Origin: SIG440 sp045586925
Lineage (GTDB): Bacteria; Bacillota; Clostridia; Monoglobales; Monoglobaceae
Direction: 5' to 3'
Assembly: GCA_045586925.1 (NCBI GenBank)
Contig: JAZNBG010000002.1
Coordinates: 1-64,000 of the forward strand
Length of the DNA: 64,000 nucleotides
In this document: piece by piece, positions 53,201-60,981 of the stretch
How the letters are laid out: each line of letters starts with the position of its first letter
How positions within the stretch are numbered: the stretch's first letter is position 1
The notes under the pieces: model-generated
The model's input: the letters and a program-made list of their open reading frames with translations, nothing else
What the model was told of the DNA's origin: nothing
Database searches by the model: none
Translations under genes and position numbers: made by a program

Positions 53201-56053
53201 CAATCCGTTTGAATTGAATGTGTTTATCTCAGTCACCTGCGGACTGTCTATGTTGTTATAATAGCTCTTCTGCGTTATATAATGGAAATTTGGCTCGTAT
53301 TGATACACCGTTGTATACTTTTCAAGTAACTCTGCAGTATTCTTTATGCTTTCATCGATTTCCTTTGTTTCTGATGCAACACCGCCCCAATCATTATACG
53401 AATACAGAACATAAGTACTCTTTGATGAACCATTTTGAGTCACGGTGTTTTTGATTTGAGTAGGCGAATTTTTGAAAATTGAGTGATTTGTATAATCCGA
53501 AACAACCGTGGTCCCGCCCGAAGAGCTAGTTTGCTGAACAACCGCACAATTACTGAAAGTAACAGTATCTGTTGATTTGCCGGTTTTTGTTACTGTCCAT
53601 TGTTCATTCAGGCTTGTTTCATCATCAAAGGTGTAATTGGGATAGCCCGTTTCATTGTTAAAGGTGTTTCCGTTATATGTGCCCGAATATGAGTAACTGA
53701 CAACATCAATTTCACCCTTGAAATAGCCCTTTGTAGCACCTTCGGGAACGTACAAATACTTATCATACTTTTTCTTTATTCTTAATGTGTCATAGTATCC
53801 GTCGTCGCCAAGGTTTTTGCGAATAGTTTCATATTCATATATTTTCTTTCTGTCCTTATATTTCACACTGTTTAATACAGGCTTATGGTTATACCCATCT
53901 GATGTCAACTGAGTTTTTTGCTCATAATTGGCGTACAATTTTGGGTAAAAGGCATTACCTTCGCTATCAAAGGTTACACCGCCCTCATACGCATACTGAA
54001 CTGGTGTCCCGTCATTCCCTTCGGTGTTGCTGCTATTTAAATACCACTGCGTTCTATGCTCTCCGTGGCCCAAATATCCCGTGACAAACTGTATGGCCTC
54101 TTGGTTATATGTTAGTGTTCTTGTATTGCTGCCGTCAGGGGATGTAACGGTAAGGATAACTGACCCCGTTGTTTCGCCTGAGGCAGCATCGCCCTGATAT
54201 GCAAACTCAACTGTTCTGCCAACGCTATCGGTTATCTTTTTAAGTAAAGGCTTAGGGTCATCCAGCTTTACAGTATCGATATATATACCTTCTGCGTATT
54301 GAGGGCTGATCTTGATTTGAATATATCTGACAGCACTTGACGCAGAGAAGGTGTCTGAAAAATCATACCACGAGTTTGTAGGATAATCCTCAATTGTCAA
54401 AGTAGCCTCGTCTTGCAGATTATATGCAGTATCGTATCCTACAATGTCCACTGTGATATCAGCACTATATTGACTTTTAAATCTTATTCCAAGCTCATAA
54501 TCTGTGAGGGGTTTAACCTGAATAGGCTGAGATATGATGTATGTATCACCATTTGCATTATTGCGACGAAAACGCATTACATATCCGTCACTGCTTCCGA
54601 TTGTAGTATTTTCTTCTCTTATTGCATCAGGAGAGCCACTGCTTGAGCTTGAAGAAATCCACATATCGCCATCATAATCAAATTCGTCATTTTCGTCATC
54701 GTATGCAAATGTACCTTGCGGAACTCTGTTTGTTATACTTTTTAATTCGTGCTCAAATTTTATGGTATTCCCAAACCTGTCAACTATACCAATAAGCCTT
54801 CCGTCTTCAGCAAAATACTGTTTTGTCTTGTCAGATAATGTCATTGAATAATACGATGTAACCTGACCGTTTGAATAGCCACTGTCGTTTTTGTTAAACT
54901 GAATATCTTTGTTATAATAGCCTTTTAAATTGCTGTCGGCTGTATCTGCTGTAAATTCAACCTGATATACATTGCCGTTGCCGCTATGATAAAACAGTTC
55001 CTTTTCCTCTTCATAATAATATGTATCAACAATCTCCTGAGGAATATATTCGGTTTCTATCTGAACAGACGGGAAGCTAAAGCTCCAACCAACACCAAGG
55101 TTGTATCTGTCCATAATATAGGTTGAATAATCATTTATCAGGAAATTACCCAATCTGCCATTTGATTTAGGCAAAACCATTATTGTGCTTTCACCAACAT
55201 TTGCGGCAACAGTTTGATAGGTTCTTCCTATTCTAAGGTCAAGGCCGTTTCTTCCGTCTAACACTAAATCTTCAAAATTCAGTGTAAGCTCGCCCGAATA
55301 ATCCGAAACATTTTCTTCCAAAAAGCTGTTATATGAAAATTTCGGCTCATTTGCTCCGTTTTCGCTGGCAGGGCCCGTTATTGTGTTGAATGAAGTTAGT
55401 AAATTTGCATTGAAAATAAAGTTGTTGGTTGAATACAGCTCAGCATCTGCAATTGTTTCAATCCCGTCTTCTGTCAGCACATCACTCTGCGGCTGATTGT
55501 TAATTACAAGCTGTGCATTTTGTGGAATACATTCATCCGAATCGTCTGTGTATACCTGTTCAGTGTTTATAAAAGTAGTATCAACTTCCGGCAGCGAAAA
55601 AACTTTTTCTACTGAATCAGGAATCAGTTTCGGCATAGATTTAATATTGTTTTCATCCTGAGGCTCTGTTTCATTTTGATTTTCGGTGCTATTGCCTTCC
55701 TCAGGCTCTTCCGCAGGTACAACCCAATAACAATTTTGGGTTTGCCAATCACATAACATTAACGGTTTGTCATCCGAAAAATCCACATTCACCCATCTGC
55801 CGTTATCATATTCTCCAAACGGACCAGAATAAAAATGACTTGCCGTTCCGTCCGGTGCTATTTTGGTTACTTCCACCCATAAATCAGAAGAGTCAGTTTC
55901 TGTATTTATTTCTTTGGGCGTAAGTGTTGTTTCGCCTGTTTTTAAATCAAGTGATGCATCAAAATATAAATCAAGCAATTCCTCCGCATTAACAGAAACT
56001 AATAACATTGATAAAACAAGAACTGCTGCTATAAATCTTTTCATAATCTTCAT
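50207..56053 (-). CDS. Secreted Rhs/YD-repeat polymorphic toxin (1948 aa)
   Basis: Order: signal peptide (1-23), an acidic low-complexity linker (about 110-150), a carbohydrate-binding-like beta domain (about 480-620), then many YD repeats (xxYDxxGN and related) that form the Rhs cage, the core end (RARYYNPQIGRFTS to DPTG at 1789), a Gly/Ala-rich hydrophobic segment (1790-1860) and a toxin tip (about 1875-1948). The tip contains ALQHMNEKGRQVP and resembles DUF4258/BECR-type RNases. Sec-dependent export fits a contact- or wall-linked weapon in a monoderm. The immunity candidate follows directly. Confidence 0.88.
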   Translation of the reverse strand: MKIMKRFIAAVLVLSMLLVSVNAEELLDLYFDASLDLKTGETTLTPKEINTETDSSDLWVEVTKIAPDGTASHFYSGPFGEYDNGRWVNVDFSDDKPLMLCDWQTQNCYWVVPAEEPEEGNSTENQNETEPQDENNIKSMPKLIPDSVEKVFSLPEVDTTFINTEQVYTDDSDECIPQNAQLVINNQPQSDVLTEDGIETIADAELYSTNNFIFNANLLTSFNTITGPASENGANEPKFSYNSFLEENVSDYSGELTLNFEDLVLDGRNGLDLRIGRTYQTVAANVGESTIMVLPKSNGRLGNFLINDYSTYIMDRYNLGVGWSFSFPSVQIETEYIPQEIVDTYYYEEEKELFYHSGNGNVYQVEFTADTADSNLKGYYNKDIQFNKNDSGYSNGQVTSYYSMTLSDKTKQYFAEDGRLIGIVDRFGNTIKFEHELKSITNRVPQGTFAYDDENDEFDYDGDMWISSSSSSGSPDAIREENTTIGSSDGYVMRFRRNNANGDTYIISQPIQVKPLTDYELGIRFKSQYSADITVDIVGYDTAYNLQDEATLTIEDYPTNSWYDFSDTFSASSAVRYIQIKISPQYAEGIYIDTVKLDDPKPLLKKITDSVGRTVEFAYQGDAASGETTGSVILTVTSPDGSNTRTLTYNQEAIQFVTGYLGHGEHRTQWYLNSSNTEGNDGTPVQYAYEGGVTFDSEGNAFYPKLYANYEQKTQLTSDGYNHKPVLNSVKYKDRKKIYEYETIRKNLGDDGYYDTLRIKKKYDKYLYVPEGATKGYFKGEIDVVSYSYSGTYNGNTFNNETGYPNYTFDDETSLNEQWTVTKTGKSTDTVTFSNCAVVQQTSSSGGTTVVSDYTNHSIFKNSPTQIKNTVTQNGSSKSTYVLYSYNDWGGVASETKEIDESIKNTAELLEKYTTVYQYEPNFHYITQKSYYNNIDSPQVTEINTFNSNGLLTSSENAVKEKTVYHYENASYPFLVTKTTIDDPMRFHNLMGGDMVTTYTYDSYGLYPVTISESYDSGTAQTSYEYDYISGDILMETLPDDSSTQYTYYQDEKVDLVVSPLSMTEDNELFYMLEKHTYSSNHQIIGYVEDEDCVFSREQVVKYVVFYDEGVAVPYILDFNYYDAVGNLKINQHYCFIGDDGSTIQLKSITKYYHDIHDRLIKTVDSDGNTVTYTYDGFDRPVSVTDSEGNVYNYTYDNVQNKIDVSLNGVSQTADKLLATQYFDLYGNVIQNTVYPTNLEAQTLSESYEYDLNNNLTAFTNAKGHKTEYVYDAANRLIETVLPNGAKATASYSVFNEPSFEKIYSADDAEKMARISYRNEKGDLSSRFFNYDGRMTDSDGYDADEKGRTISFQEGENSKSIYYDEFDRPLIISSGDSNIQKRYNWFGETISVSNNNNVSSVSYSYDMIGNIAQKLQDGVHSIDYTYSSIGNITQSTMPSERTESYTYTPNGNLDTVATDGKTFDYDYYDTGYVNSITYPNGLKTEYEYDNINRVTRVITTKNGTAINTFEYEYDNNGNTTKETRNGAVTSYSYDNLDRLISVTYGDGSSVVYEYDALNNRTKETYSNGDVKDYVYNEKYQLKEIKLNGQVTDAFTYNETGAVVTHNNKTFTYNEWDKMSGYSDGTNTYTYKYDTNGIRTQKNDKQYIVDINNNVVAETDSTGAVTDEILWGHQPLARKTNGSWYYYIYNAHGDVVGLVDDNGNIKNTYTYDPWGNILSEAETIDNPIKYAGEYYDDELGMIYLRARYYNPQIGRFTSYDIEEGEISNPLDMNRYVYCRNNPIKYVDPTGEGVVLACIIIGAVVGAVAGGFAGAHVSKKTTGSVSGTSVAIGVLGGATVGGLLGWGFYGLGASISATGLVSTIPGLYKTLEQGINFAAKALQHMNEKGRQVPVQVLIEAIKNGTATPDPQGGSGTMYYIEMVKNGTTYTLEVLYDKATNMIQHFMYYHK

Positions 56054-56178
56054 CTTTTGTAATCTCCTGTAGATATTAATAACATTTTTATTTTTTATGG
56101 TTTAACCATTCACGATTTTTTACAATTTCTATCTCTATATATCCCACCTACTTCATTACCACAAATTGCCTTTATTCT

Positions 56179-56207
56179 ATTATACTTATTTCAACGCATA
56201 TAATCAA
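56179..56207 (-). promoter_or_regulatory. rhs promoter
   Basis: On the minus strand, TTGATT (56202-56207), 17-bp spacer, TATAAT (56179-56184). AGGAG precedes the ATG at 56053. Confidence 0.65.
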
Positions 56208-56229
56208 CCTTTTTATTTTCCAACACACA

Positions 56230-56270
56230 AAAAAATAATAGCCATCGACAAAGCAACGATAGCTATTATA
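56230..56270 (-). terminator. Terminator of the resolvase/small-peptide operon
   Basis: On the minus strand, AATAGCTATCG pairs with CGATGGCTATT (one wobble), followed by ATTTTTTT. Confidence 0.8.
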
Positions 56271-56275
56271 TAAAA

Positions 56276-56401
56276 CTACTTTTTCTTATTTTTTAACGGA
56301 TTTTTAACTCCACGGCTGACAAGATAAACCGAGGCAGCAAGGATTGCTCCCTCGGCAAAGCTTGCAAGCTTTGTGCCGACTACGGCAAATATTATTGGCA
56401 T
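56276..56401 (-). CDS. 41-aa hydrophobic peptide
   Basis: MPIIFAVVGTKLASFAEGAI starts a single membrane-compatible helix followed by a basic tail (NPLKNKKK). GGGGTGA lies 5 nt before the ATG, and a terminator follows. I do not recognise a family. It lies 13 bp after another hydrophobic mini-gene in the resolvase operon. Confidence 0.6.
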   Translation of the reverse strand: MPIIFAVVGTKLASFAEGAILAASVYLVSRGVKNPLKNKKK

Positions 56402-56414
56402 ATCAGTCACCCCT

Positions 56415-56492
56415 TTATGCCCATACCTTACGGTTCTCCATAAGGCATAGTATTGCTAATGTCAATCCAAATCCAAGTAATGTCCAACCCAT
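56415..56492 (-). CDS. 25-aa hydrophobic peptide coupled to resolvase
   Basis: The start overlaps the resolvase stop (TAATG), and AAGGAG lies inside the resolvase 3' end. The peptide (MGWTLLGFGLTLAILCLMEN, then a short polar tail) is one transmembrane helix. Coupling suggests real translation; function unknown. Confidence 0.55.
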   Translation of the reverse strand: MGWTLLGFGLTLAILCLMENRKVWA

Positions 56493-57043
56493 TACATCAT
56501 CTCCTTCACTTTCCTATAGAATGTACTTGATTTCATATCAAGCCGTTTCATTGCTTCAACGGCGGTTATACCGCCGTTTTTCCATAGCGACACAACCGCG
56601 CGAAACTCCGGTCGTTCAATCGGCTTTCTGCCTTTATATACTCCGTTTTCTTTGGCTATGGCAATACCCTCCTTTTGCCTTTGTAAAATATATTCGCGTT
56701 CAAGCTCTGCCACCGCACCAAATACCGTCAGCATAAACTTTCCCGTAGGTGTGGTTGTGTCAATAGCTTCTTTTTTTGATATAAATTCCACTTGCTTTTC
56801 GTTCAGCTTTTCAACAAGGTCAAGTAAGTCCCTTGTGTTTCTTGCAAAACGGCTGATTGATTCCACTATGACCGTATCGCCATGGCGTACATAATTCATC
56901 ATCCGCTTTAGTTCAGGTCTGTCGGTGTTCTTTCCGCTTATTCGGTCTATGTAAACTTCGTCAACCTCTAATTCTTGCATTAGCACCTCCTGACGGGCAA
57001 TATTCTGGTCGGCAGTGCTGATTCTTATATACCCAATTTTCAA
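56492..57043 (-). CDS. Serine recombinase / resolvase
   Basis: A 183-aa small serine recombinase: GYIRIS with catalytic Ser9, FARNTRDLLDLVEKL, EREYILQRQKEGIAIAKENG, and a C-terminal helix-turn-helix (GGITAVEAMKRLDMKSSTFYRKV). Resolvases and invertases of this size recombine short sites. The upstream leader is rich in inverted repeats (57110-57281) and could hold its res site. A frameshifted relic of its 3' end is at 44866. Confidence 0.92.
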   Translation of the reverse strand: MKIGYIRISTADQNIARQEVLMQELEVDEVYIDRISGKNTDRPELKRMMNYVRHGDTVIVESISRFARNTRDLLDLVEKLNEKQVEFISKKEAIDTTTPTGKFMLTVFGAVAELEREYILQRQKEGIAIAKENGVYKGRKPIERPEFRAVVSLWKNGGITAVEAMKRLDMKSSTFYRKVKEMM

Positions 57044-57109
57044 GCATAGACTCCTTTCTCAATAGGGTTGCCGTTTTAAATGGCATATCCCAAATTAGGT
57101 AAACCAACC

Positions 57110-57281
57110 CTAACGGGACACTTTTTCCATCTCCCGTTAGAGTGTACCTTAATGGGACAAGATATTCAAAAGCCCGTTAAGGTCATCACAAATCTGTGAT
57201 AACCCAATGTATAAATGAAGTCCGTAAAGGCTTCGCAAATTATCTGTTATCACAGATTTGCTCTTAGACCTTTACGGACTT
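57110..57281. repeat. Nested and interlocked inverted repeats upstream of the resolvase
   Basis: CTAACGGGA/TCCCGTTAG (57110-57140), CCTTAATGGG/CCCGTTAAGG (57147-57182), then two interlocked pairs: CAAATCTGTGATAAC (57189-57203) with GTTATCACAGATTTG (57246-57260), and AAGTCCGTAAAGG (57218-57230) with CCTTTACGGACTT (57269-57281). The last two cannot form as simple hairpins at once. Candidate res site, attenuator or origin. Confidence 0.7.
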
Positions 57282-57318
57282 TTAAATTATTATAAGACTT
57301 TATACAACAAACTGTTTA

Positions 57319-57936
57319 TCAAAGCCATGGCGATTCTTTCTTAAACTTGTCTATAGCATCATAAAATTCATCACTATGACCGAATGTATAAAAAGTATCC
57401 ATAATTTCCTGAAGCCTTTTAAGATTTAATTGTTCAACCTCGTAATCTGATACTTTATGAATATATTTTAGAGGAATTCCATCTATACCCCATTCATCCG
57501 CTTCCTCTGCTCCATCAAAGCACCGATAATCTGAGCCTTTCTTTAAATCTGCTCCAACGATAAAATATCGATTATCCTTTTCTGAATATACATAATCACC
57601 AACCTTGATTTCGTCTGCTTTATAAATAAATGGGTCAAATATTATCCTTTCTATCTCATTTTGCAAGTCTTCAAAGATTATAAGTCCACGCGTATCAAGA
57701 ACTATAAGCCACGACTCCATAACATCTAACTTTCTATCAAACGTATTCGGAACGAAAGGAGCAACCTTATTAAATTCGTCTTTCAAAATATATAGCTTAA
57801 TCCAGTATTCATCGGTGTATTTTAACTTTTTTCCAAGTTTTGCAATACACTTTTTTGCCTCTTCATAGCTATTAACAATCTTTTCATATCTTTTTGGTTT
57901 TGCCCATCTGCAGTTTCTTTGAATTTCTATTTCCAT
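57319..57936 (-). CDS. Hypothetical protein (205 aa)
   Basis: A soluble alpha/beta protein that I do not recognise. Tryptophan-rich N-terminus (NCRWAKPKRYEK), a middle segment FDRKLDVMESWLIVLDTRGL, and a late acidic helix. It follows the J-domain gene by 23 bp on the same strand and is probably the last gene of that operon. Confidence 0.55.
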   Translation of the reverse strand: MEIEIQRNCRWAKPKRYEKIVNSYEEAKKCIAKLGKKLKYTDEYWIKLYILKDEFNKVAPFVPNTFDRKLDVMESWLIVLDTRGLIIFEDLQNEIERIIFDPFIYKADEIKVGDYVYSEKDNRYFIVGADLKKGSDYRCFDGAEEADEWGIDGIPLKYIHKVSDYEVEQLNLKRLQEIMDTFYTFGHSDEFYDAIDKFKKESPWL

Positions 57937-57959
57937 AAATTCACCATTCCTTACAAAAA

Positions 57960-60017
57960 CTAACTGTTTATACTTTCATATTCATTATGTATTGTTGCAA
58001 AAATTGCGCTTGCTTCTGCATCGGCACAAATATCAGGATGATATTTCTTGACAAGTTCTCGATATTCTCGCTTTAAAACTTGCATATTGTTGTGTGCCTC
58101 TTTAGAAAACCAACTGTCCCCGTATTTTGGATATTTGCTTGTGTGGGGAATATCACCTTGAGTATAATTATCCACTATTCCGTTATTTGTAATATGTATT
58201 TTTCTGTGAGGCATATCAAGGTTGATACAATCCGGTAACATAAAGAAAAATCCATCATATTCATAAATTTTAAAGCACGATGATGTGTTTGATATTTCAA
58301 GTATTTTTAATATGATATGACTAACTGTTTCGTTGGAAATAGCTGTTGATTTTTCTGACATTGTTGGCAAACTGAAAGGGATTTTATTTGCGTCATTCTT
58401 ATATAGAGCAATAAAAAACTCAACAAACGGACTTTTATCATTTTCTAATCCTTTGGCAGTCTGAAAAATTTGTCTTATAATGGTTTGATATGTTTCGCGT
58501 TCATGCACCTCCAAATCTTCAATTACCTTTTCGGTATCCCACCGTAATTTCTTCAATTTTTGAACGGAATCACTTATGGCCTGCTGATTTTGATAGTATT
58601 CTTTGTCTTCCGGCGTATCATCAAGATTAAAATTGCCGCGAAATATTTTTTTTATAAATTCTGCGTTTTGTTTGCGTCCTAACTTTGCTGATTGTCTTTC
58701 TAACACTTGAATTAGAGTATTAGCCTTTTCGATTTGTTTCTCTAATTCTTTTCGTTGCAAATAAAACTCTGTCATTTCTGAGGATGTGTTTGAAATAACA
58801 CAAGTTAATAATTCCATATTTTGCAAAAAAGCCACTGTTGTATAATCAAGCAGGCTTATGACTTTATTGCTTTGACAATATTCAATATTTTTGTAAAAGG
58901 TTGTGCTTTCGCACAGCTTTCTAATGACATTTTTACGATTCAGGATGATTGCATAATGTAAGGCTGTTAATCCAAGTCCATCGGTTATGTTGTAAAGACT
59001 TTTGGGAATATCTTGATTAGAGTTTATTGCAGCAATAATATCCTGCATTTTCTTGTTTCCATAAATGCAAGCAAAATTCTCTGCAACAAATGACGTTTCT
59101 CTGCCAAAACAATTAATCAACTCATTAATTTTTAACCGTGCCTTAATTATGTTACCTGCTCGAATACACGCAAAAATATAATACTTTTGATTTTCCTCCG
59201 TATCTTTTTCTTTTGCCAAATTGCATTGAATTGTATTTATGTACTGCGCAGAAAATACTAAATTGGGATTTGACAAATCAGCCATTAGGTTATCTTTGAA
59301 TTTTGGCGGAGTATTAATGTAATGCTCATATTTTTCGTTGTTTAGAATATTTGAATATTTGTCTACCAGAGAAAAATATTCATTTTCATTACAAAGTCTG
59401 TAAATTCCCTCTGCTAACAAATCAAATGCGTGTAAGCAAAAGTAGTTTGCTGTAATCATACCCTTTAATAAATTGGAAAATTCCAAAGAGAGCCTATCGG
59501 TTTTTATTTCATTGCTGACCCTTTCAAAATAATCTTCAGCTATTTCTTTTATACCCTGTTTTGCTGTAGAGCTTATGCTGCAAAGGTAGTCTTGAATGGC
59601 GAGCAGCAGCTTCCTGATTTCACAGCCTGTAACATTTGGGTTTGTTAATGTAGAGAAAGTAATAAAATAGTTTTTATCCTTGTTCCGCATAAACAAAGCA
59701 TCTTTTTCATCAGATTGTATAATAAGGTATTTGCCAAAATCGGCATAGTCAATGCGTACAGGTGCTAAATCTCCTTTCGATGGAGCGGAATTTAAAAAGA
59801 CCGGTCTTGGGTAAAATGCTTTATCTGTAAATACACAGCCGTTTACAGTAATACCAAGAAAATGTGTCTTGAAAAAGGCAATTATTTTTTCGTCTGTGGG
59901 TATTTCATAGCAATGATATATTTTTTCAAGTTTTCGTACATTTATTTCACCGATGTTTGTATTAATTTTTTCAAAATATATTGCTGCATTGCGTATGATT
60001 TCCGCAAAAATGCTCAA
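57960..60017 (-). CDS. Large J-domain protein with ankyrin-like segment
   Basis: A 685-aa protein. The N-terminal ~140 residues form a beta-rich, PH-like module (GITVNGCVFTDKAFYPRP - DYADFGKYLIIQSDEKDALF). A helical middle follows, with one ankyrin-type repeat (DGLGLTALHYAIILNRKNVI, near 360), a coiled coil (about 430-465), and a C-terminal J domain with YHPD near 660 (REYRELVKKYHPD). A J domain at the C-terminus suggests it recruits DnaK to a target bound by the rest. TTG start behind GGAGGGG. No homologous function is known to me. Confidence 0.68.
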   Translation of the reverse strand: MSIFAEIIRNAAIYFEKINTNIGEINVRKLEKIYHCYEIPTDEKIIAFFKTHFLGITVNGCVFTDKAFYPRPVFLNSAPSKGDLAPVRIDYADFGKYLIIQSDEKDALFMRNKDKNYFITFSTLTNPNVTGCEIRKLLLAIQDYLCSISSTAKQGIKEIAEDYFERVSNEIKTDRLSLEFSNLLKGMITANYFCLHAFDLLAEGIYRLCNENEYFSLVDKYSNILNNEKYEHYINTPPKFKDNLMADLSNPNLVFSAQYINTIQCNLAKEKDTEENQKYYIFACIRAGNIIKARLKINELINCFGRETSFVAENFACIYGNKKMQDIIAAINSNQDIPKSLYNITDGLGLTALHYAIILNRKNVIRKLCESTTFYKNIEYCQSNKVISLLDYTTVAFLQNMELLTCVISNTSSEMTEFYLQRKELEKQIEKANTLIQVLERQSAKLGRKQNAEFIKKIFRGNFNLDDTPEDKEYYQNQQAISDSVQKLKKLRWDTEKVIEDLEVHERETYQTIIRQIFQTAKGLENDKSPFVEFFIALYKNDANKIPFSLPTMSEKSTAISNETVSHIILKILEISNTSSCFKIYEYDGFFFMLPDCINLDMPHRKIHITNNGIVDNYTQGDIPHTSKYPKYGDSWFSKEAHNNMQVLKREYRELVKKYHPDICADAEASAIFATIHNEYESINS

Positions 60018-60054
60018 ATTAAACCCCTCCGCTTAGATCGCCTAAAAATATCAA

Positions 60055-60081
60055 CAAGGACAGAATAGGGCTCTGTCCTTG
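60055..60081. terminator. Hairpin between 70-aa gene and J-domain gene
   Basis: CAAGGACAGA/TCTGTCCTTG, perfect 10-bp stem, 7-nt loop. It has no long T-run, so termination is likely partial. Confidence 0.5.
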
Positions 60082-60089
60082 CAATGATA

Positions 60090-60302
60090 CTATTCGTCAG
60101 ATTGATTACCGTATCCACGTTCTTTCAGTACTAAACCCGCACCGAGTTTCGCATCTCCTGTAGCTGTTTTATATTTCCTTATTAGTGCTTCGTCATCATA
60201 AGAACTATATAAATCCTTATAATACATAATTCGCTCTTGCTTTTCTTTTACGGTATCAATAACACCTTTTCCAACATCTTTTAGAACATCCCAAAAGCCC
60301 AT
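60090..60302 (-). CDS. Small hypothetical protein (70 aa)
   Basis: MGFWDVLKDVGKGVIDTVKE starts an amphipathic helix; a charged C-terminus (LVLKERGYGNQSDE) follows. AAAGGGTGA precedes the ATG. Found 72 bp before the J-domain gene and probably in the same operon. Family unknown. Confidence 0.6.
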   Translation of the reverse strand: MGFWDVLKDVGKGVIDTVKEKQERIMYYKDLYSSYDDEALIRKYKTATGDAKLGAGLVLKERGYGNQSDE

Positions 60303-60334
60303 TTTATCACCCTTTCTCTAAGATGAACCAATTG

Positions 60335-60481
60335 TTAATTCAGAACACGGTTTTTTACCCATACATGTGGACCGCCATTTGATTTGCGTGGGCACTTGCC
60401 GGGGTTGGGTCTGCCGGTATTTTCGCTTCTTGTTTCTTTTTTTCCACAGTGGGTACACATATATTCAATGCGTTTTGTCAT
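60335..60481 (-). CDS. 48-aa Zn-ribbon-like protein
   Basis: YMCTHCGKKET at the N-terminus and KCPRKSNGGPHVWV at the C-terminus give a C-x2-C ... C ... H metal-binding pattern. AAAGGGGGTG precedes the ATG. The order of genes and short gaps place it in the operon with the membrane protein and the 70-aa protein. Confidence 0.65.
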   Translation of the reverse strand: MTKRIEYMCTHCGKKETRSENTGRPNPGKCPRKSNGGPHVWVKNRVLN

Positions 60482-60535
60482 TTCAACACCCCCTTTCTCA
60501 TGAGTAATTTAACTTTATATAATATAAAATCAATT

Positions 60536-60811
60536 TTAAAACAAACAGCTTATTAAAAGGACTAAAATGATAATACCAATCGCAATAAAAATATTTTTAT
60601 GCATTTTGATATAGCTAAATGCCTTTTCAGTTATATCACTAATAAAGACCCCAAACTTTGCTAAATTCATACAAAGACCAAGCCACATAATAATTTCATC
60701 TACAAATGGTATTGGGTCAGGCAAAAACGTATTTAGAGCAAGAAGTATTACTTTACCTATAATTGGGCAACATAAATATATAATTAAAACTACTATTGCA
60801 AGAATAAGCAT
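60536..60811 (-). CDS. Small membrane protein (91 aa)
   Basis: Two or three hydrophobic helices (MLILAIVVLIIYLCCPIIGK at the start, IFIAIGIIILVLLISCLF at the end) flank LALNTFLPDPIPFVDEIIMW, which resembles the core of DUF1232/YkvA-type membrane proteins. AGGAG lies 11 nt before the ATG and directly abuts the left arm of the 60828-60978 inverted repeat. Its transcription is probably set by that element. Confidence 0.65.
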   Translation of the reverse strand: MLILAIVVLIIYLCCPIIGKVILLALNTFLPDPIPFVDEIIMWLGLCMNLAKFGVFISDITEKAFSYIKMHKNIFIAIGIIILVLLISCLF

Positions 60812-60827
60812 TACTCTGGCATCTCCT

Positions 60828-60978
60828 AAAAGTATAGGTTTTAGTCAAAATTTAAAATAATAATTTTATTGTAGAATTTACCAAAAACCTGAACAAAATA
60901 ATTGACTAAATGTAAAAAGTGTGCTATACTTAGACAAGTTTTGGAGATTAAATCTTAATTTCAAAAACCTATACTTTT
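60828..60978. promoter_or_regulatory. Candidate invertible promoter (phase switch)
   Basis: Arms AAAAGTATAGGTTTT (60828-60842) and AAAACCTATACTTTT (60964-60978) are a perfect 15-bp inverted repeat around 121 bp. Inside, a strong promoter TTGACT (60902-60907), 17-bp spacer, TATACT (60925-60930) points right, away from the operon. A weaker leftward one (TTGTTC-N17-TACAAT) points at it. Right of the strong promoter, an imperfect stem (60938-60951 with 60955-60968) plus T6 could end the transcript early. Inverting the segment would aim the strong promoter at 60811 and downstream genes. Confidence 0.7.
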
Positions 60979-60981
60979 TTG

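Noticed and set aside
53218..54646. Plus-strand open frames inside the rhs gene
   Set aside because: All are antisense shadows of the YD-repeat reading frame without ribosome sites.
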